Assembly (NCBI RefSeq): GCF_001905505.1 | Contig: NZ_LIPG01000001.1 | Coordinates: 1,054,001 to 1,118,000, forward strand | Length of the DNA: 64,000 nucleotides | Direction of reading: 5' to 3' | Origin: Streptomyces sp. CB02058 | GTDB taxonomy: Bacteria > Actinomycetota > Actinomycetes > Streptomycetales > Streptomycetaceae | Part shown: one piece after another, positions 46,854-56,320 of the stretch | Numbering within the stretch: the first letter of the stretch is position 1 | How the letters are laid out: the number at the start of each line of letters is the position of its first letter | Program-made: the position numbers and the translations under genes | Notes under the pieces: model-generated | What the model was told of the DNA's origin: nothing | Databases searched by the model: none | What the model saw: only the letters and a program-made list of their open reading frames with translations

Positions 46854-46899
46854 GGGACCCAGTCTCGGCTGCCCCGGCGGCGGCGCCCGGGGACCGGTC

Positions 46900-48357
46900 T
46901 CAGTCCGCCAGCGCCGCCTCCATCACCGCCCTGGCGATCGGGGCCGCGTTGCCGCCCCCGCTGATGTCCGCCCGGTTCGCCGACGCGTCCTCCACGACCA
47001 CCGCGACGGCGACCGCCGGGCGGCCGGTGTCCGGCGCCTGCGCCCAGGAGATGAACCAGGCGTACGGCGTACCGGAGTTGTCGACCCCGTGCTGGGCGGT
47101 GCCCGTCTTGCCGCCGACGGTCACGCCGTCGATCGCCGCGTTCGTGCCGGTGCCGCTCTCCACGACCTCGACCATCATCCGCTGGAGCTGCTGCGCCGTC
47201 GCCGGGTTCATCGCCCGGTCGTACGAGTCGGGGCCCGGGCTGCGGACCGTGTCGCCGTCGTCGGTGGTCACCCGGTCCACCAGCTGGGGGCGCTTGAGAT
47301 CGCCGCCGTTCGCCACCGCCGAGGCCACCATCGCCATCTGGAGCGGGGTCGCCGTCGTGTCGAACTGCCCGATCGAGGACTGCGCCAGCTGGTCGTCGCT
47401 CATGTCCGAGTCGAAGTTGCTGCGGGCCACCCGGGACGGGATCTTCAGGTCGTTGTCGTTGAAGCCGAACCTGCCGACCGCCTCCAGCATCCCGTCCAGC
47501 CCCACCTGGACGCCGAGATGGGCCATCACCGTGTTGCAGGAGACCCGGATCGCCTCCGCCAGGGACGCCTTCTCGCACCCCCTCGCCTCGTTGGGCAGTG
47601 TCGTCGAGGTGCCCGGCAGGACGTACGGGGACGGGGTGTCCGTGTCCGCGTCCGGGTCGTTGACCACCCCGGCGTCCAGCGCCGCCGCCGCCGTCACGAT
47701 CTTGAAGGCGGAACCGGGCGGATAGGTCTGCCGGATGGCCCGGTTGAGCATCGGCTGACTCGCCGAACGGTTGAGCCGTGCCCATGCGTCGGTCACGGCG
47801 GAACCGGTCCCCGAGAGGACCTCCGGGTCGTACGAGGGTGAGGAGACCAGCGCCAGGACGCGCCCGGTGGCCGGGTCCAGGGCGGCGACCGCGCCACGCC
47901 TGCCGTCCAGGCCCTCGTACGCCGCGCGCTGCACCGAGTCGTCGATGGTGGTGACGACGTTCCCGCCGGGCTGGCGGCTCCGGGTGATGTCGCCCCAGAG
48001 CGGCAGCGGGGCCAGGATCGGGTCCGTGCCCGAGAGGATGCCGTCCTCGGCGTTCTCCAGCAGCGTGGTGCCGTACGTCTGCGAGGCGTAACCCGTCACC
48101 GGCGCGTACAGCGGGCCGTGCCGGTAGGTGCGTTCGTACGCCAGCTGCTCGCCGGTGTCCTTCGAGCCGGTGACGGACTCGTCGCCGACCACGATGTTGC
48201 CGCGCGGCTGGTCGTAACGGTCGATCGTGGTGCGGCGGTTGGCTGAGTTCGAGTTGAGCTCGTCGGCCTCGAAGAGCTGGACGCGGGCGGCGTTCGCCAG
48301 CAGGGCGACGAGCAGCAGCAGGCAGAAACCGGCGGCGCGCCGGATGTAGGGGATCAC
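46900..48357 (-). CDS. Penicillin-binding protein, class B-type transpeptidase (PbpA-like)
   Basis: A 485-residue membrane-anchored peptidoglycan transpeptidase. One N-terminal helix (AGFCLLLLVALLANAA), then transpeptidase motifs SAFK (SxxK nucleophile in TYPPGSAFK), SCN (RVSCNTV) and KTGTAQ. It pairs with the FtsW/RodA-type glycosyltransferase, whose stop overlaps its GTG start by 4 nt, as in SEDS-bPBP couples. Unlike the main pbpA/rodA locus of actinobacteria, no Ser/Thr kinase genes adjoin, so this is a second couple, perhaps for sporulation or aerial growth. Confidence 0.92.
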   Translation of the reverse strand: MIPYIRRAAGFCLLLLVALLANAARVQLFEADELNSNSANRRTTIDRYDQPRGNIVVGDESVTGSKDTGEQLAYERTYRHGPLYAPVTGYASQTYGTTLLENAEDGILSGTDPILAPLPLWGDITRSRQPGGNVVTTIDDSVQRAAYEGLDGRRGAVAALDPATGRVLALVSSPSYDPEVLSGTGSAVTDAWARLNRSASQPMLNRAIRQTYPPGSAFKIVTAAAALDAGVVNDPDADTDTPSPYVLPGTSTTLPNEARGCEKASLAEAIRVSCNTVMAHLGVQVGLDGMLEAVGRFGFNDNDLKIPSRVARSNFDSDMSDDQLAQSSIGQFDTTATPLQMAMVASAVANGGDLKRPQLVDRVTTDDGDTVRSPGPDSYDRAMNPATAQQLQRMMVEVVESGTGTNAAIDGVTVGGKTGTAQHGVDNSGTPYAWFISWAQAPDTGRPAVAVAVVVEDASANRADISGGGNAAPIARAVMEAALAD

Positions 48358-49742
48358 CGCGCCTCCTCGGCGGCCGTCTCCCCGGCGGGCGGGCCGGGGG
48401 AGGGACCGGCCGGGGGATCGGGGGTGCGGGCGACGTCGCTGACGCGGATGAGCAGGGCCACGATGATCCAGTTGGTGACGACGGACGAACCGCCCTGGGC
48501 GAGGAACGGCATCGCCATCCCGGTCAGCGGGATCAGCCCCATCACGCCGCCCGCGATCACGAAGACCTGGAGCGCCAGGATCGAGGCGAGGCCGATGGAC
48601 AGCAGCCGCCCGAACGGGTCCCGCAGCGCCAGGCCGGCACGGAAGCCGCGGGCCACGAGCAGGGCGTACAGCAGGAAGATCGCGGTGAGCCCGGCGAGGC
48701 CGAGCTCCTCGCCCGCCGTGGCCAGGATGAAGTCGGACTTGGCGGCGAAGCCGATCAGGATCGAGTGGCCGAGCCCGAGGCCCGTGCCGAGCATCCCGCC
48801 CGCCGCGAAGGCGAAGAGCGACTGGGCGAGCTGGCTCGGCCCCTCGCCCGCGTCGATGGTGGCGTACGGGTCGAGCCAGTCCTCCACCCTGCTGTGCACA
48901 TGGGGTTCGAACGAGCCGACGGCGAAGGCGCCCGCGGCGGCGAGGAGCAGCCCGACGGCGATCCATCCGGTCCGCCCGGTGGCCACGTACAGCATGATCA
49001 CGAAGAGGCCGAAGAAGAGGAGCGAGGTGCCGAGGTCACGTTCGAGGACGAGGACGCCGACGCTGAGCAGCCAGATCGCGACGATCGGCCCCAGCACCCG
49101 GCCGGTGGGGAGCTGGAGCTTCCAGATCCTGCGGCCGGTGTAGGCGAGGGCGTTGCGGTTCGCGGCGAGGTACGCGGCGAAGAAGACGGCCAGCAGGATC
49201 TTGGCGAACTCGCCGGGCTGGAAGGAGAGGCCGCCGATCCTGATCCAGATCTTCGCCCCGTTCACCGCGGGGAAGAAGATCGGCACGATCATCAGCACGA
49301 GCGCGGCGGCGACCGAGAGGTAGGCGTAGCGCTGGAGCACCCGGTGGTCGCGCAGCATGACGACGACGGCGATGAAGAAGGCGACCCCGAGGGTGGACCA
49401 GATCAGCTGCGTCGTCGCCGCCTGGTCCCTCGGGGTCTCCAGGTCGAGGCGGTAGATCAGCACCAGCCCCAGCCCGTTGAGCAGCACGGCGATGGGCAGC
49501 AGCAGCGGGTCGGCGAAGGGCGCGCGGAAGCGCACCGCGAGATGGGCGAGCAGGGCGAGGAGGCCGAGCCCCGCGCCGTAGCCCGCGACATCGGGAGGAA
49601 CGGCGTTGTTCCGGGCGAGGCCGACGGCGGCGTAGCCGTAGACGGAGATGAGCACGGCCCCGATCAGGAGCGAGAGCTCCACCCCGCGCCGCTTGGGCAG
49701 GCGTAGCGCGGGCGGGCGTGCGTCCGCCGTCGTTGCGGTCAT
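48354..49742 (-). CDS. FtsW/RodA/SpoVE (SEDS) peptidoglycan polymerase
   Basis: A 462-residue protein with about ten to twelve hydrophobic helices. SEDS hallmarks include the loop LRIGGLSFQPGEFAKI-like segment and PLTGMAMPFLAQGGSS near the C-terminus. It polymerises lipid II and works with the co-transcribed PBP. ATG 49742 (MTATTADARPP) is preferred to a TTG three codons upstream. First gene of the pair; 82 bp separate it from the zinc-ribbon gene end. Confidence 0.92.
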   Translation of the reverse strand: MTATTADARPPALRLPKRRGVELSLLIGAVLISVYGYAAVGLARNNAVPPDVAGYGAGLGLLALLAHLAVRFRAPFADPLLLPIAVLLNGLGLVLIYRLDLETPRDQAATTQLIWSTLGVAFFIAVVVMLRDHRVLQRYAYLSVAAALVLMIVPIFFPAVNGAKIWIRIGGLSFQPGEFAKILLAVFFAAYLAANRNALAYTGRRIWKLQLPTGRVLGPIVAIWLLSVGVLVLERDLGTSLLFFGLFVIMLYVATGRTGWIAVGLLLAAAGAFAVGSFEPHVHSRVEDWLDPYATIDAGEGPSQLAQSLFAFAAGGMLGTGLGLGHSILIGFAAKSDFILATAGEELGLAGLTAIFLLYALLVARGFRAGLALRDPFGRLLSIGLASILALQVFVIAGGVMGLIPLTGMAMPFLAQGGSSVVTNWIIVALLIRVSDVARTPDPPAGPSPGPPAGETAAEEAR

Positions 49743-49825
49743 GCCCCGCAACGTAGCAAGAGGCGGGTGTTATTTCCCTTATGTCAGCTTCGTGGCACTC
49801 CTCGGCCGGTGATCCCGGGTGAGGG

Positions 49826-50143
49826 TCAGCGCTGGTAGGGGTTCTGGCCGGGCGGCGCGTAGCCGGGCTGCTGCTGACCGGTGCCGTACGGATTGCCGTC
49901 CTGCCCGCCCTGGGCTTGCGCCAGGAGCTGGTCGGCCTCCTCCTTCTGTATCTTCCGCTCCCCGCCGCAGAAGGTGCACTGGGTCGTGTACGTCGTGGAG
50001 AACGGGAACAGCGGCACGAAGAACAGCGTGAACTTGGTGACCCGCTTGCGCAGGGTGTGCGCGGCGGGGTTGCCGCACCAGCCGCACACCATCGTCAGGA
50101 CCGCCAGCTGATGGATGTATCCCCGCGTACCGAAAATGATCAT
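49826..50143 (-). CDS. Zinc-ribbon protein
   Basis: A 105-residue protein with two Cys pairs, CGWCG near residue 20 and CTFCG near residue 56, that would bind one zinc, around a hydrophobic stretch (FTLFFVPLFPFSTTY). The C-terminal tail is Gln/Gly/Pro-rich (TGQQQPGYAPPGQNPYQR). Such zinc-ribbon family proteins are common in actinobacteria without known role. Its start overlaps the stop of the HEAT-repeat gene by 4 nt, so the two are translationally coupled. Confidence 0.83.
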   Translation of the reverse strand: MIIFGTRGYIHQLAVLTMVCGWCGNPAAHTLRKRVTKFTLFFVPLFPFSTTYTTQCTFCGGERKIQKEEADQLLAQAQGGQDGNPYGTGQQQPGYAPPGQNPYQR

Positions 50144-52266
50144 GATGTGGTTCCTCTCCCCGTCTCTCCCGGAAGTGCCCGCCGGCAGAGCGCCAGCAGC
50201 TTCTCGTCCTCATAAGTGTCGTGACTGCCGTATCCGCCGTCCATCGCGTTGTGACGGCGTACGGAGAGGAGCTCGGCGCGCAGCACCCGTTGCGCCTCCG
50301 GGCCCGCGCCGGCCGCGCCCATCCGTGCCAGGCACTCCGCGACCCTGACCCTGACGTGACGGTTCTGCTCCCACGCCGCGAGGAGCACCGGCACCGCCTC
50401 GGCGGTCCGGCCCGAGACCTCCCACAGGGCGCTCGCCGCCTCGACCCGGAGCCACAGCTCCTCGTGCTCCAGCAGCGCCAGCAGCCGGGGCGCCGTGGCA
50501 CCCGCGCGCGGGCCCAGCGCGCCCAGCGCGCTCGCCGCCGCCCGGCAGTCGCGCACCTGCTCGGCCCGCAGGCCCTCGGCGAGCACCGGCAGCACCACTC
50601 CGGCGTCCCCGGTGACCGCCCACAGAGCCTCCGCCGCCTCGGTCGCCGCCGCGGTCCCCGGCCGCCGGATCAGCCGCCGGAGTTCCGGAACCGCGCACTC
50701 CGCGGCCGGCCCGAACGCGCCCAGCGCCCGCAGCGCCGCGGTGCGCAGCCACTCGCCCCGGTACTCGGGAGCCCCCCGCAGCACCCGCAGCACCTCGGGA
50801 GCGGCCTCGCCCGCGCGCAGCGCCGTCAGCCCGCAGAGCAGCGGACTCGCCCGGTCGTACGCCCCCTCGTCGAGGCCGACCTCACCCAGCCTGCGGCGCA
50901 GCACCCCGGCGAGCGGGGCCGCCCCGTCGCCCAGGCAGGTGATCGCGAAGCCCACGTCGTGCGGGACCTCGGGCCTCTCCAGGGCCGCCGCCAGCGCCGG
51001 AAGCGCCCGTACGTCCCCCAGCCTGGCCAGCGCCTTCACCGCCGAGCCCAGCCCGGGAGGCCCGCTCGCCCACTCCTTCACCCACGACCCGGGATCCGCC
51101 GCCACCCGCCCGGCCAGGGCGTCGGCGGCGGGAGCGGCCAGGCCGAACAGCTCCTCCAGGACGTGCGAGGCGGCCTCCGCCAGCCGGGGTTCCGGATCGG
51201 TGAGCTGTACGCCGATCAGCCGCACCAGCTCCTCGTACGCACCGCGCCAGGCCCGGATCAGCCCGCTGCTCATCCGTACGGCGTCGATGCGCTGCCAGGG
51301 GTCGGGGCTGCTCAGCTGGTCCGTCAGCAGCGCCGTGCGGTCCGCCACGCGGTCGTCCAGGCCGACGTGCAGGGTCCGCAGCAGATCCGCGGCCCACGGG
51401 GCACTGCGTCCGGCGGACTCCTCGGCGGACAGCTCACGCAACTGCCCCACCAGCGTCGGAGCGGCGACCCGGTCCGCCGCGGCCTCGTCGCCGCCGGGCG
51501 GCTGTGCGGCGGACGGCTCCGGACGGGCGGGTCCGGAGCGCAGCTCCCGCAGCAGGCCGGACACCACCCGCACGACGTCCCCGGGCAGCGCGTCGGGGGC
51601 GCAACGGGCGAGCTGGGCGAGGGCCGCGAGCCGCAGTCCGGGCGGATAGGCCTCGGCGGCCAGCCGGCTCAGCCAGTCCGCCGCCTGCCCCGCCAGCCCG
51701 CGGTGGCGCAGGGCGATCCGGCCGGCGGCCTCGACGAGGGCGAGCCGCACCTCGTCGTCCGCCTCGGAGGGCAGCCGCTCCCGCAGCAGCGTGAGCACCC
51801 TGGCCGGCCGGGTGTGCAGCGTGGCCAGCGCCAGCGGGGCGGCGAGACGCACCCCCGGGTCCTCGTCCGCGACGAGCTCGAAGAAGACCGGCGAACCCGC
51901 GGACACGGCGGCGGCCGCCATCGCGTAGTTCGCCACGCCCTCGATCTCGTCCTCGTCCAGCTCGTCGAGCCCGTCCTCCTCCTCGTCCAGATCGATGCCC
52001 CCGATGCTGGTCAGCAGCTCCACGATGCCGCCCCGGTCGCGTATGCCCGGGTCCACGGCCAGCTCGAAGAGGAACGGGATGCAGGCGAGCGTGCACGCGT
52101 ACACGTTGCCCTGGTGGTGGACCGCGCCGTACATCCCGTCGAGCGCGCTCTCCCGCTCCGCCGGATCGGCGGACGCGAGTCCGTACAGGAGGCCCGGCAC
52201 GTCGTCGGCCGGACCGTAGGCATGCTTCATCGAGGCCCAGTCGACCTCGTCGATCCCCGTGAACAC
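50140..52266 (-). CDS. HEAT-repeat protein
   Basis: A 708-residue all-helical solenoid. Repeating pairs such as EAAEALWAVTGDAGVVLPVLAEGL and RVEAASALWEVSGRTAEAVPVLLAAW mark PBS-lyase-type HEAT repeats over nearly the whole length; an acidic insert (DLDEEEDGLDELDEDEIEG) lies near residue 95. It is likely a protein-interaction scaffold. GTG 52266 has GGGGAGGG upstream. Upstream reading frames run on toward ligD but are not gene-like. Confidence 0.83.
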   Translation of the reverse strand: MFTGIDEVDWASMKHAYGPADDVPGLLYGLASADPAERESALDGMYGAVHHQGNVYACTLACIPFLFELAVDPGIRDRGGIVELLTSIGGIDLDEEEDGLDELDEDEIEGVANYAMAAAAVSAGSPVFFELVADEDPGVRLAAPLALATLHTRPARVLTLLRERLPSEADDEVRLALVEAAGRIALRHRGLAGQAADWLSRLAAEAYPPGLRLAALAQLARCAPDALPGDVVRVVSGLLRELRSGPARPEPSAAQPPGGDEAAADRVAAPTLVGQLRELSAEESAGRSAPWAADLLRTLHVGLDDRVADRTALLTDQLSSPDPWQRIDAVRMSSGLIRAWRGAYEELVRLIGVQLTDPEPRLAEAASHVLEELFGLAAPAADALAGRVAADPGSWVKEWASGPPGLGSAVKALARLGDVRALPALAAALERPEVPHDVGFAITCLGDGAAPLAGVLRRRLGEVGLDEGAYDRASPLLCGLTALRAGEAAPEVLRVLRGAPEYRGEWLRTAALRALGAFGPAAECAVPELRRLIRRPGTAAATEAAEALWAVTGDAGVVLPVLAEGLRAEQVRDCRAAASALGALGPRAGATAPRLLALLEHEELWLRVEAASALWEVSGRTAEAVPVLLAAWEQNRHVRVRVAECLARMGAAGAGPEAQRVLRAELLSVRRHNAMDGGYGSHDTYEDEKLLALCRRALPGETGRGTTS

Positions 52267-52438
52267 GCCACGCCCTCCCCGTGTCTTTCCTCTGCGCCCC
52301 GGACCTGGCGGAAAACCATGTCCACGAAGCAGCGTCTGCGCAGAGTGTGCACCACGGCCAGGACAATCCACCCTCCACTTGCGGCCTTTCCTCGGCGTGC
52401 CCCGGTGCCTGTGAAGAGGCTGTGCGCATCCCGTCCGC

Positions 52439-53332
52439 TCAGTGCCCGGGAAGGGGCCTCGCCTGCCCGGGATCGGTCAGCGGCCCGAGCAGATCCCCGT
52501 GCCTCTCCAGCCGCGCGGCCATGTCGCCGGCCACGAAGACCAGCTCCTCCGGCGCTCCGCAGGCCTCGATCTCGTCCCAGGTGACGGGCGCGGAGACGGT
52601 GGGACTGCCCTTCGCCCGCAGGGTGTACGGGGCGGCCGTCGTCTTGGCGGCGGCGTTCTGGCTGAAATCGACGAACACCTTCCCGGGCCGCAGCGCGCGC
52701 GTCATCCGGTGCACGGCCAGTTCGGGCAGCGCTCCCTGCGCCTGGACCGCCAGCTCCCTGGCGTACGCCGTCACCTCGTCGGAGGGGGTGGGCACCAGGG
52801 GGACCAGCAGATGCAGCCCCTTGGAGCCGGAGGTCTTCCCGTACGCGGAGAGGCCGTCCGCCGCGAGCCGCTCGCGCAGCCAGAGGGCCACCACGCAGCA
52901 CTCGACCGCGCTCGCGGGTGGCCCGGGGTCCAGGTCGAAGACCATCCGGTCGGCGACGGCGGGGGAGTCCTGCCGCCACTGATGGGTGTGGAACTCGACC
53001 ACCAGATTCGCCGCCCACATCAGCGAGGGGAGGTCCTGCGCGAGCACCTGACGGGCGCCCGGGTCGTCGCTGCGCGGCACCGGGGCGGTCCGCACCCAGT
53101 CGGGCGTACCGGGCGGCGGGTTCTTGGTGAAGAAGCGCAGCCCTTCCGGGCCGTCCGGATAACGCAGGAAGGAGAGCGGGCGGTCCCGCAGGTGCGGCAG
53201 CATCACGTCCGCCGCCGTGGCCGCGTAGTAGTGCAGCACCTCGCCCTTGGTGGTCCCGGTGGCCGGGTAGAGCACCTTGTCGAGATTGCTGAGCGCCAGG
53301 CGCCGCCCCTCCACCTCCGTGATCGGCGTCAT
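52439..53332 (-). CDS. LigD polymerase-domain protein (NHEJ primase-polymerase)
   Basis: A 297-residue stand-alone LigD POL domain that fills gaps and adds nucleotides at double-strand breaks. Motifs: LSNLDKVLYPATGTTKGEVLHYY, FDLDPGP with the catalytic Asp pair (residues about 132-136), KTSGSKGLHL for nucleotide binding and VDFSQN. The ligase and phosphoesterase modules of full LigD are absent and must be elsewhere. Divergent from ku across 59 bp with a shared inverted repeat. Confidence 0.93.
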   Translation of the reverse strand: MTPITEVEGRRLALSNLDKVLYPATGTTKGEVLHYYAATAADVMLPHLRDRPLSFLRYPDGPEGLRFFTKNPPPGTPDWVRTAPVPRSDDPGARQVLAQDLPSLMWAANLVVEFHTHQWRQDSPAVADRMVFDLDPGPPASAVECCVVALWLRERLAADGLSAYGKTSGSKGLHLLVPLVPTPSDEVTAYARELAVQAQGALPELAVHRMTRALRPGKVFVDFSQNAAAKTTAAPYTLRAKGSPTVSAPVTWDEIEACGAPEELVFVAGDMAARLERHGDLLGPLTDPGQARPLPGH

Positions 53333-53391
53333 ACGATAAGAATCACACGAAATCGTACGGATGCAGTCATGGCGGGCGTAAGGGGTGAACG
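53333..53391. promoter_or_regulatory. Compact divergent promoter of ligD-POL and ku
   Basis: The 59-bp gap carries TACGAT (53332-53337) and ATCGTA (53352-53357), an inverted repeat with a 14-nt spacer, in an A/T-rich block that must hold both promoters. The left arm touches the ligD-POL start codon. AAGGGG precedes GTG 53392 of ku. Confidence 0.6.
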
Positions 53392-54462
53392 GTGAGGTCC
53401 ATCTGGAACGGCTCCATCTCGTTCGGACTGGTCAGCATCCCGGTCAAGCTCATGAACGCCACGGAGAACCACTCGATCTCCTTCCGGCAGATCCATGTCG
53501 CCGACGGGGGCCGTATCCGCTACCACAAGGTCTGTGAGCTGGACGAGGAGGAGATCCCCGCCTGCGAGACCGTCAAGGCCTACGAGGACGCCGACGGCAC
53601 CGTGATCCCGGTGACGGACGAGGACCTCGCCTCGCTGCCGCTGCCCACGGCCAAGACGATCGAGATCGAGGGATTCGTGCCCCCGTCGGCGATCGACCCC
53701 CTCCAGCTGGACTCGGCGTACTACCTCTCGGCCAACGGCGTGCCGGCGGCGAAACCGTACGCCCTGCTGCGTGAGGCCCTGAGGCGCAGCGGGAAGGTCG
53801 CCGTCGCCAAGTACGCGCTGCGCGGGCGGGAACGGCTCGGCATGCTGCGGGTCGTCGACGACGTCATCGCCATGCACGGCCTGCTGTGGCCGGACGAGAT
53901 CCGCGCCCCGGAAGGCGTCGCCCCCGATTCCGGCGTCAAGATCCGCGACGCCGAACTCGACCTGGCGGACGCGCTGATGAACACCCTGGGCGACGCCGAC
54001 CTGGACGCGCTCCGCGACGACTACCGCGAGGCCGTCGAGGAACTCGTCACGGCGAAGGCGGCCGGTGAACCCGTCGGTGAGGCGGAGGGCGAGGAGCCCG
54101 AGGGCAAGGTCATCGACCTGATGGCGGCGCTGGAGAGCAGCGTGCGGGCGGCGCGGGAGTCCCACGGGGAGGGCGAGGGACACGAGGGCGAGGTGGCGGA
54201 CGTCCACCCCATCGGGTCCCGCCGGGGCGGCGCCGCGAAGAAGTCAGGGGCTTCGGCGAAGCGGGCGGCACCGAAGAAGACGGCGGCGAAGAAGACCGCA
54301 CCGAAGAAGGCAGCCGCGAAGAAGACGACCGCGAAGAAGGCCACGGCCAAGAGGACGACGGCGAAGGAGAAGGCGGGCAGCCCGGCGGCCACGGGGGGCG
54401 CCGCGAAGAAGGGGGCCGCGAAGAAGACCGCCGGGGGCGCGCGGAAGCGCACCTCGGCCTGA
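53392..54462 (+). CDS. ku: DNA end-binding protein Ku
   Basis: A 356-residue Ku that binds DNA ends and recruits LigD. The Ku core (MRSIWNGSISFGLVSIPVKL through about residue 255) is complete. Residues 280-356 form a long Lys/Ala tail built of AAKKT/APKKA repeats, like histone H1 tails, which in actinobacteria helps DNA binding or bridging. GTG 53392 with AAGGGG upstream. Divergent to the LigD polymerase gene, forming an NHEJ unit. Confidence 0.96.
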   Translation: MRSIWNGSISFGLVSIPVKLMNATENHSISFRQIHVADGGRIRYHKVCELDEEEIPACETVKAYEDADGTVIPVTDEDLASLPLPTAKTIEIEGFVPPSAIDPLQLDSAYYLSANGVPAAKPYALLREALRRSGKVAVAKYALRGRERLGMLRVVDDVIAMHGLLWPDEIRAPEGVAPDSGVKIRDAELDLADALMNTLGDADLDALRDDYREAVEELVTAKAAGEPVGEAEGEEPEGKVIDLMAALESSVRAARESHGEGEGHEGEVADVHPIGSRRGGAAKKSGASAKRAAPKKTAAKKTAPKKAAAKKTTAKKATAKRTTAKEKAGSPAATGGAAKKGAAKKTAGGARKRTSA

Positions 54463-54492
54463 CGCGCGCCCGCGCAGGCCGAGGCGCGTGCC

Positions 54493-56151
54493 TCAGGAAG
54501 CGGACGTGGGCTTCAGCAGGTCCGGCAGCGTGGGCAGGTCCAGTCCGAACTCGTCCCGCTCCACGACATACGTGCAGCTCGTGTACGTGTAGCCGGGAGC
54601 GACCTTCGAACCCGAGGTGTAGTTGTCCACGGCCGTCGTCGCGTCCGTACCGCGCTTGTACAGGAAGTGGTAGTCGCCCGCCGGGAGCCGCAGCTTCGCC
54701 CTGGGGTACGACGTGCCGCTCGCCTTGCAGGCACGTGCGGCGCCGGCGGCCTCGCTGCTGTACCGCTCGCAGCCGCCGCAGGCCTTCAGCTTCACCGTGC
54801 CCGTGACCGGCCCCGTGTAGAGCACCTCGACGTCGTTGGGCGCGTCGTTGCTGATGACGAGCTCCATGCGCGCCCCGCCCGGCCTGCCGCTCGGGGGCAG
54901 CCGCTTGCCCGCCGCGGGACGGTCCTCGGCTATCTCGGCCGCTATGGCGATGTTCCGCGCCTGCTGACGGCGCCCGTCGTCCTTGTAGGTGTCCGCGAAG
55001 TCCGTCAGGGTCGTCCGCGCCTCGGTGAACTCCTTCTCCTTGAACTCGTCCACGCCGCAGGCGAACACACCGTCCCGCACCCCGGCCTCGGCCTGCCGCT
55101 CCAGGGTGGGCACTGAGGTCTCGGGGAGCTCCGCGACGAGGGTGCGCGTCCCGCGCAACTGCTCGGTCACGGTGCAGGGTTCCGCGTCCTTCAGGCCCGC
55201 GACCTGCTGCCGTATCGTCGCGCTGACGGCCGGGCCCACCTGCCCGGCCTGCGAGGACTCGGGGAAGGTGCGCAGCAGCGTGCCCAGCTCCTCGCCGCCC
55301 GAACTCGTGCCCGTACCGCCGAGGCGGGAGACACCGCAGCCGTACAGCGACTCCGCGAGCGGGGTGTCCGGGTAGCCGGCGAGATCACCGAGCAGCTTCC
55401 GGTCCACGGTGCGCGGCAGCGTCCGCAGATAGGTCAGGGGATCGATCGCCTCGCAGTGCTGCTTCGCGCTGTACGGCGTGGCCACGGCGGCGTAGTACGC
55501 CTCCAGGCGCTCGGGCACGAGCGCGGCGGCACGCGAGCCGGGATGGTCCTCGCCCAGCCCCCGGTAGAGCGTGAGCGCGTGGCCGTAGTCCGCCTTGGAG
55601 AGCGCGAACGGGCTCTTCGCCGCCTTCGCGACCAGATCGTCCCCCTCCTTCAGCCGGTCGAGCAACTCCTGCTCCACCGCCTCGTCCCGCGCGGAACCGT
55701 AGGCGAAGGTGCCGGCGACCGGGACGGCCAGGAGCAGCAGTCCGAGCGCCCCCGCCAGGACCGGCCGGAGCCACCGGACGGTGTCCGCGCGCCAGGCGAT
55801 GCGGGCCGCGTCGGCGGCGACGAGGACGAGCAGCAGGAGATAGACGGCGACCAGCGCTGCGGGCACGCCGTCCGGGTCGGCGGGCAGGGCGACGAGCAGG
55901 AAGACCGCCGTGGCCGCCCAGCTCACCGCGGCCCTGCGCCAGTTGCTCACCAGGACATGGCCGAGCCCCAGTCCCGAGAGGTTCAGCAGACCGGCGGCGA
56001 CGGCGCGCGTCGCGGCCCCGGGCGGCGGCGGGCCCGCCGCCGGAGGTGCGGCAGGGGGTGGCTGGAAACCGCCCCAGGTGTACTCGACTCCGGGCTCCTG
56101 CCCGGACCCGGGTCTGGACTCGGGCATCCCCGGCTGATCACGTGACTCCAT
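54493..56151 (-). CDS. Multi-pass membrane protein with large extracellular domain, unknown function
   Basis: A 552-residue protein. Pro-rich cytoplasmic start (GGFQPPPAAPPAAGPPPPG), about four hydrophobic helices between residues 50 and 150 (LNLSGLGLGHVLVSNWRRAAVSWAATAVFLLVALP; LRPVLAGALGLLLLAVPVAG), then a soluble domain with several Cys (LYGCGVSRL, EPCTVTE, VFACGVDEF, LKACGGCERY, TSCTYVV) that could form disulfides. TPR-like helical stretches occur in the middle. No family recognised. Divergent from the riboswitch-glyA unit. Confidence 0.75.
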   Translation of the reverse strand: MESRDQPGMPESRPGSGQEPGVEYTWGGFQPPPAAPPAAGPPPPGAATRAVAAGLLNLSGLGLGHVLVSNWRRAAVSWAATAVFLLVALPADPDGVPAALVAVYLLLLVLVAADAARIAWRADTVRWLRPVLAGALGLLLLAVPVAGTFAYGSARDEAVEQELLDRLKEGDDLVAKAAKSPFALSKADYGHALTLYRGLGEDHPGSRAAALVPERLEAYYAAVATPYSAKQHCEAIDPLTYLRTLPRTVDRKLLGDLAGYPDTPLAESLYGCGVSRLGGTGTSSGGEELGTLLRTFPESSQAGQVGPAVSATIRQQVAGLKDAEPCTVTEQLRGTRTLVAELPETSVPTLERQAEAGVRDGVFACGVDEFKEKEFTEARTTLTDFADTYKDDGRRQQARNIAIAAEIAEDRPAAGKRLPPSGRPGGARMELVISNDAPNDVEVLYTGPVTGTVKLKACGGCERYSSEAAGAARACKASGTSYPRAKLRLPAGDYHFLYKRGTDATTAVDNYTSGSKVAPGYTYTSCTYVVERDEFGLDLPTLPDLLKPTSAS

Positions 56152-56320
56152 CACGGCCCCCCCACCGCCGAACCTCGTCAGGTCGCCGGGAAACTGCCCA
56201 GTTTCGTACCCGTTCACTCTTCCTTGCGGATGTCCGGTCGGATTGGCGGGAAAGATCCCCTGGGCGCTCCGCCCCGAACGGCCCACGGCACGCTGTCGGA
56301 TCGGCCCGCCGCGCAGTAAG

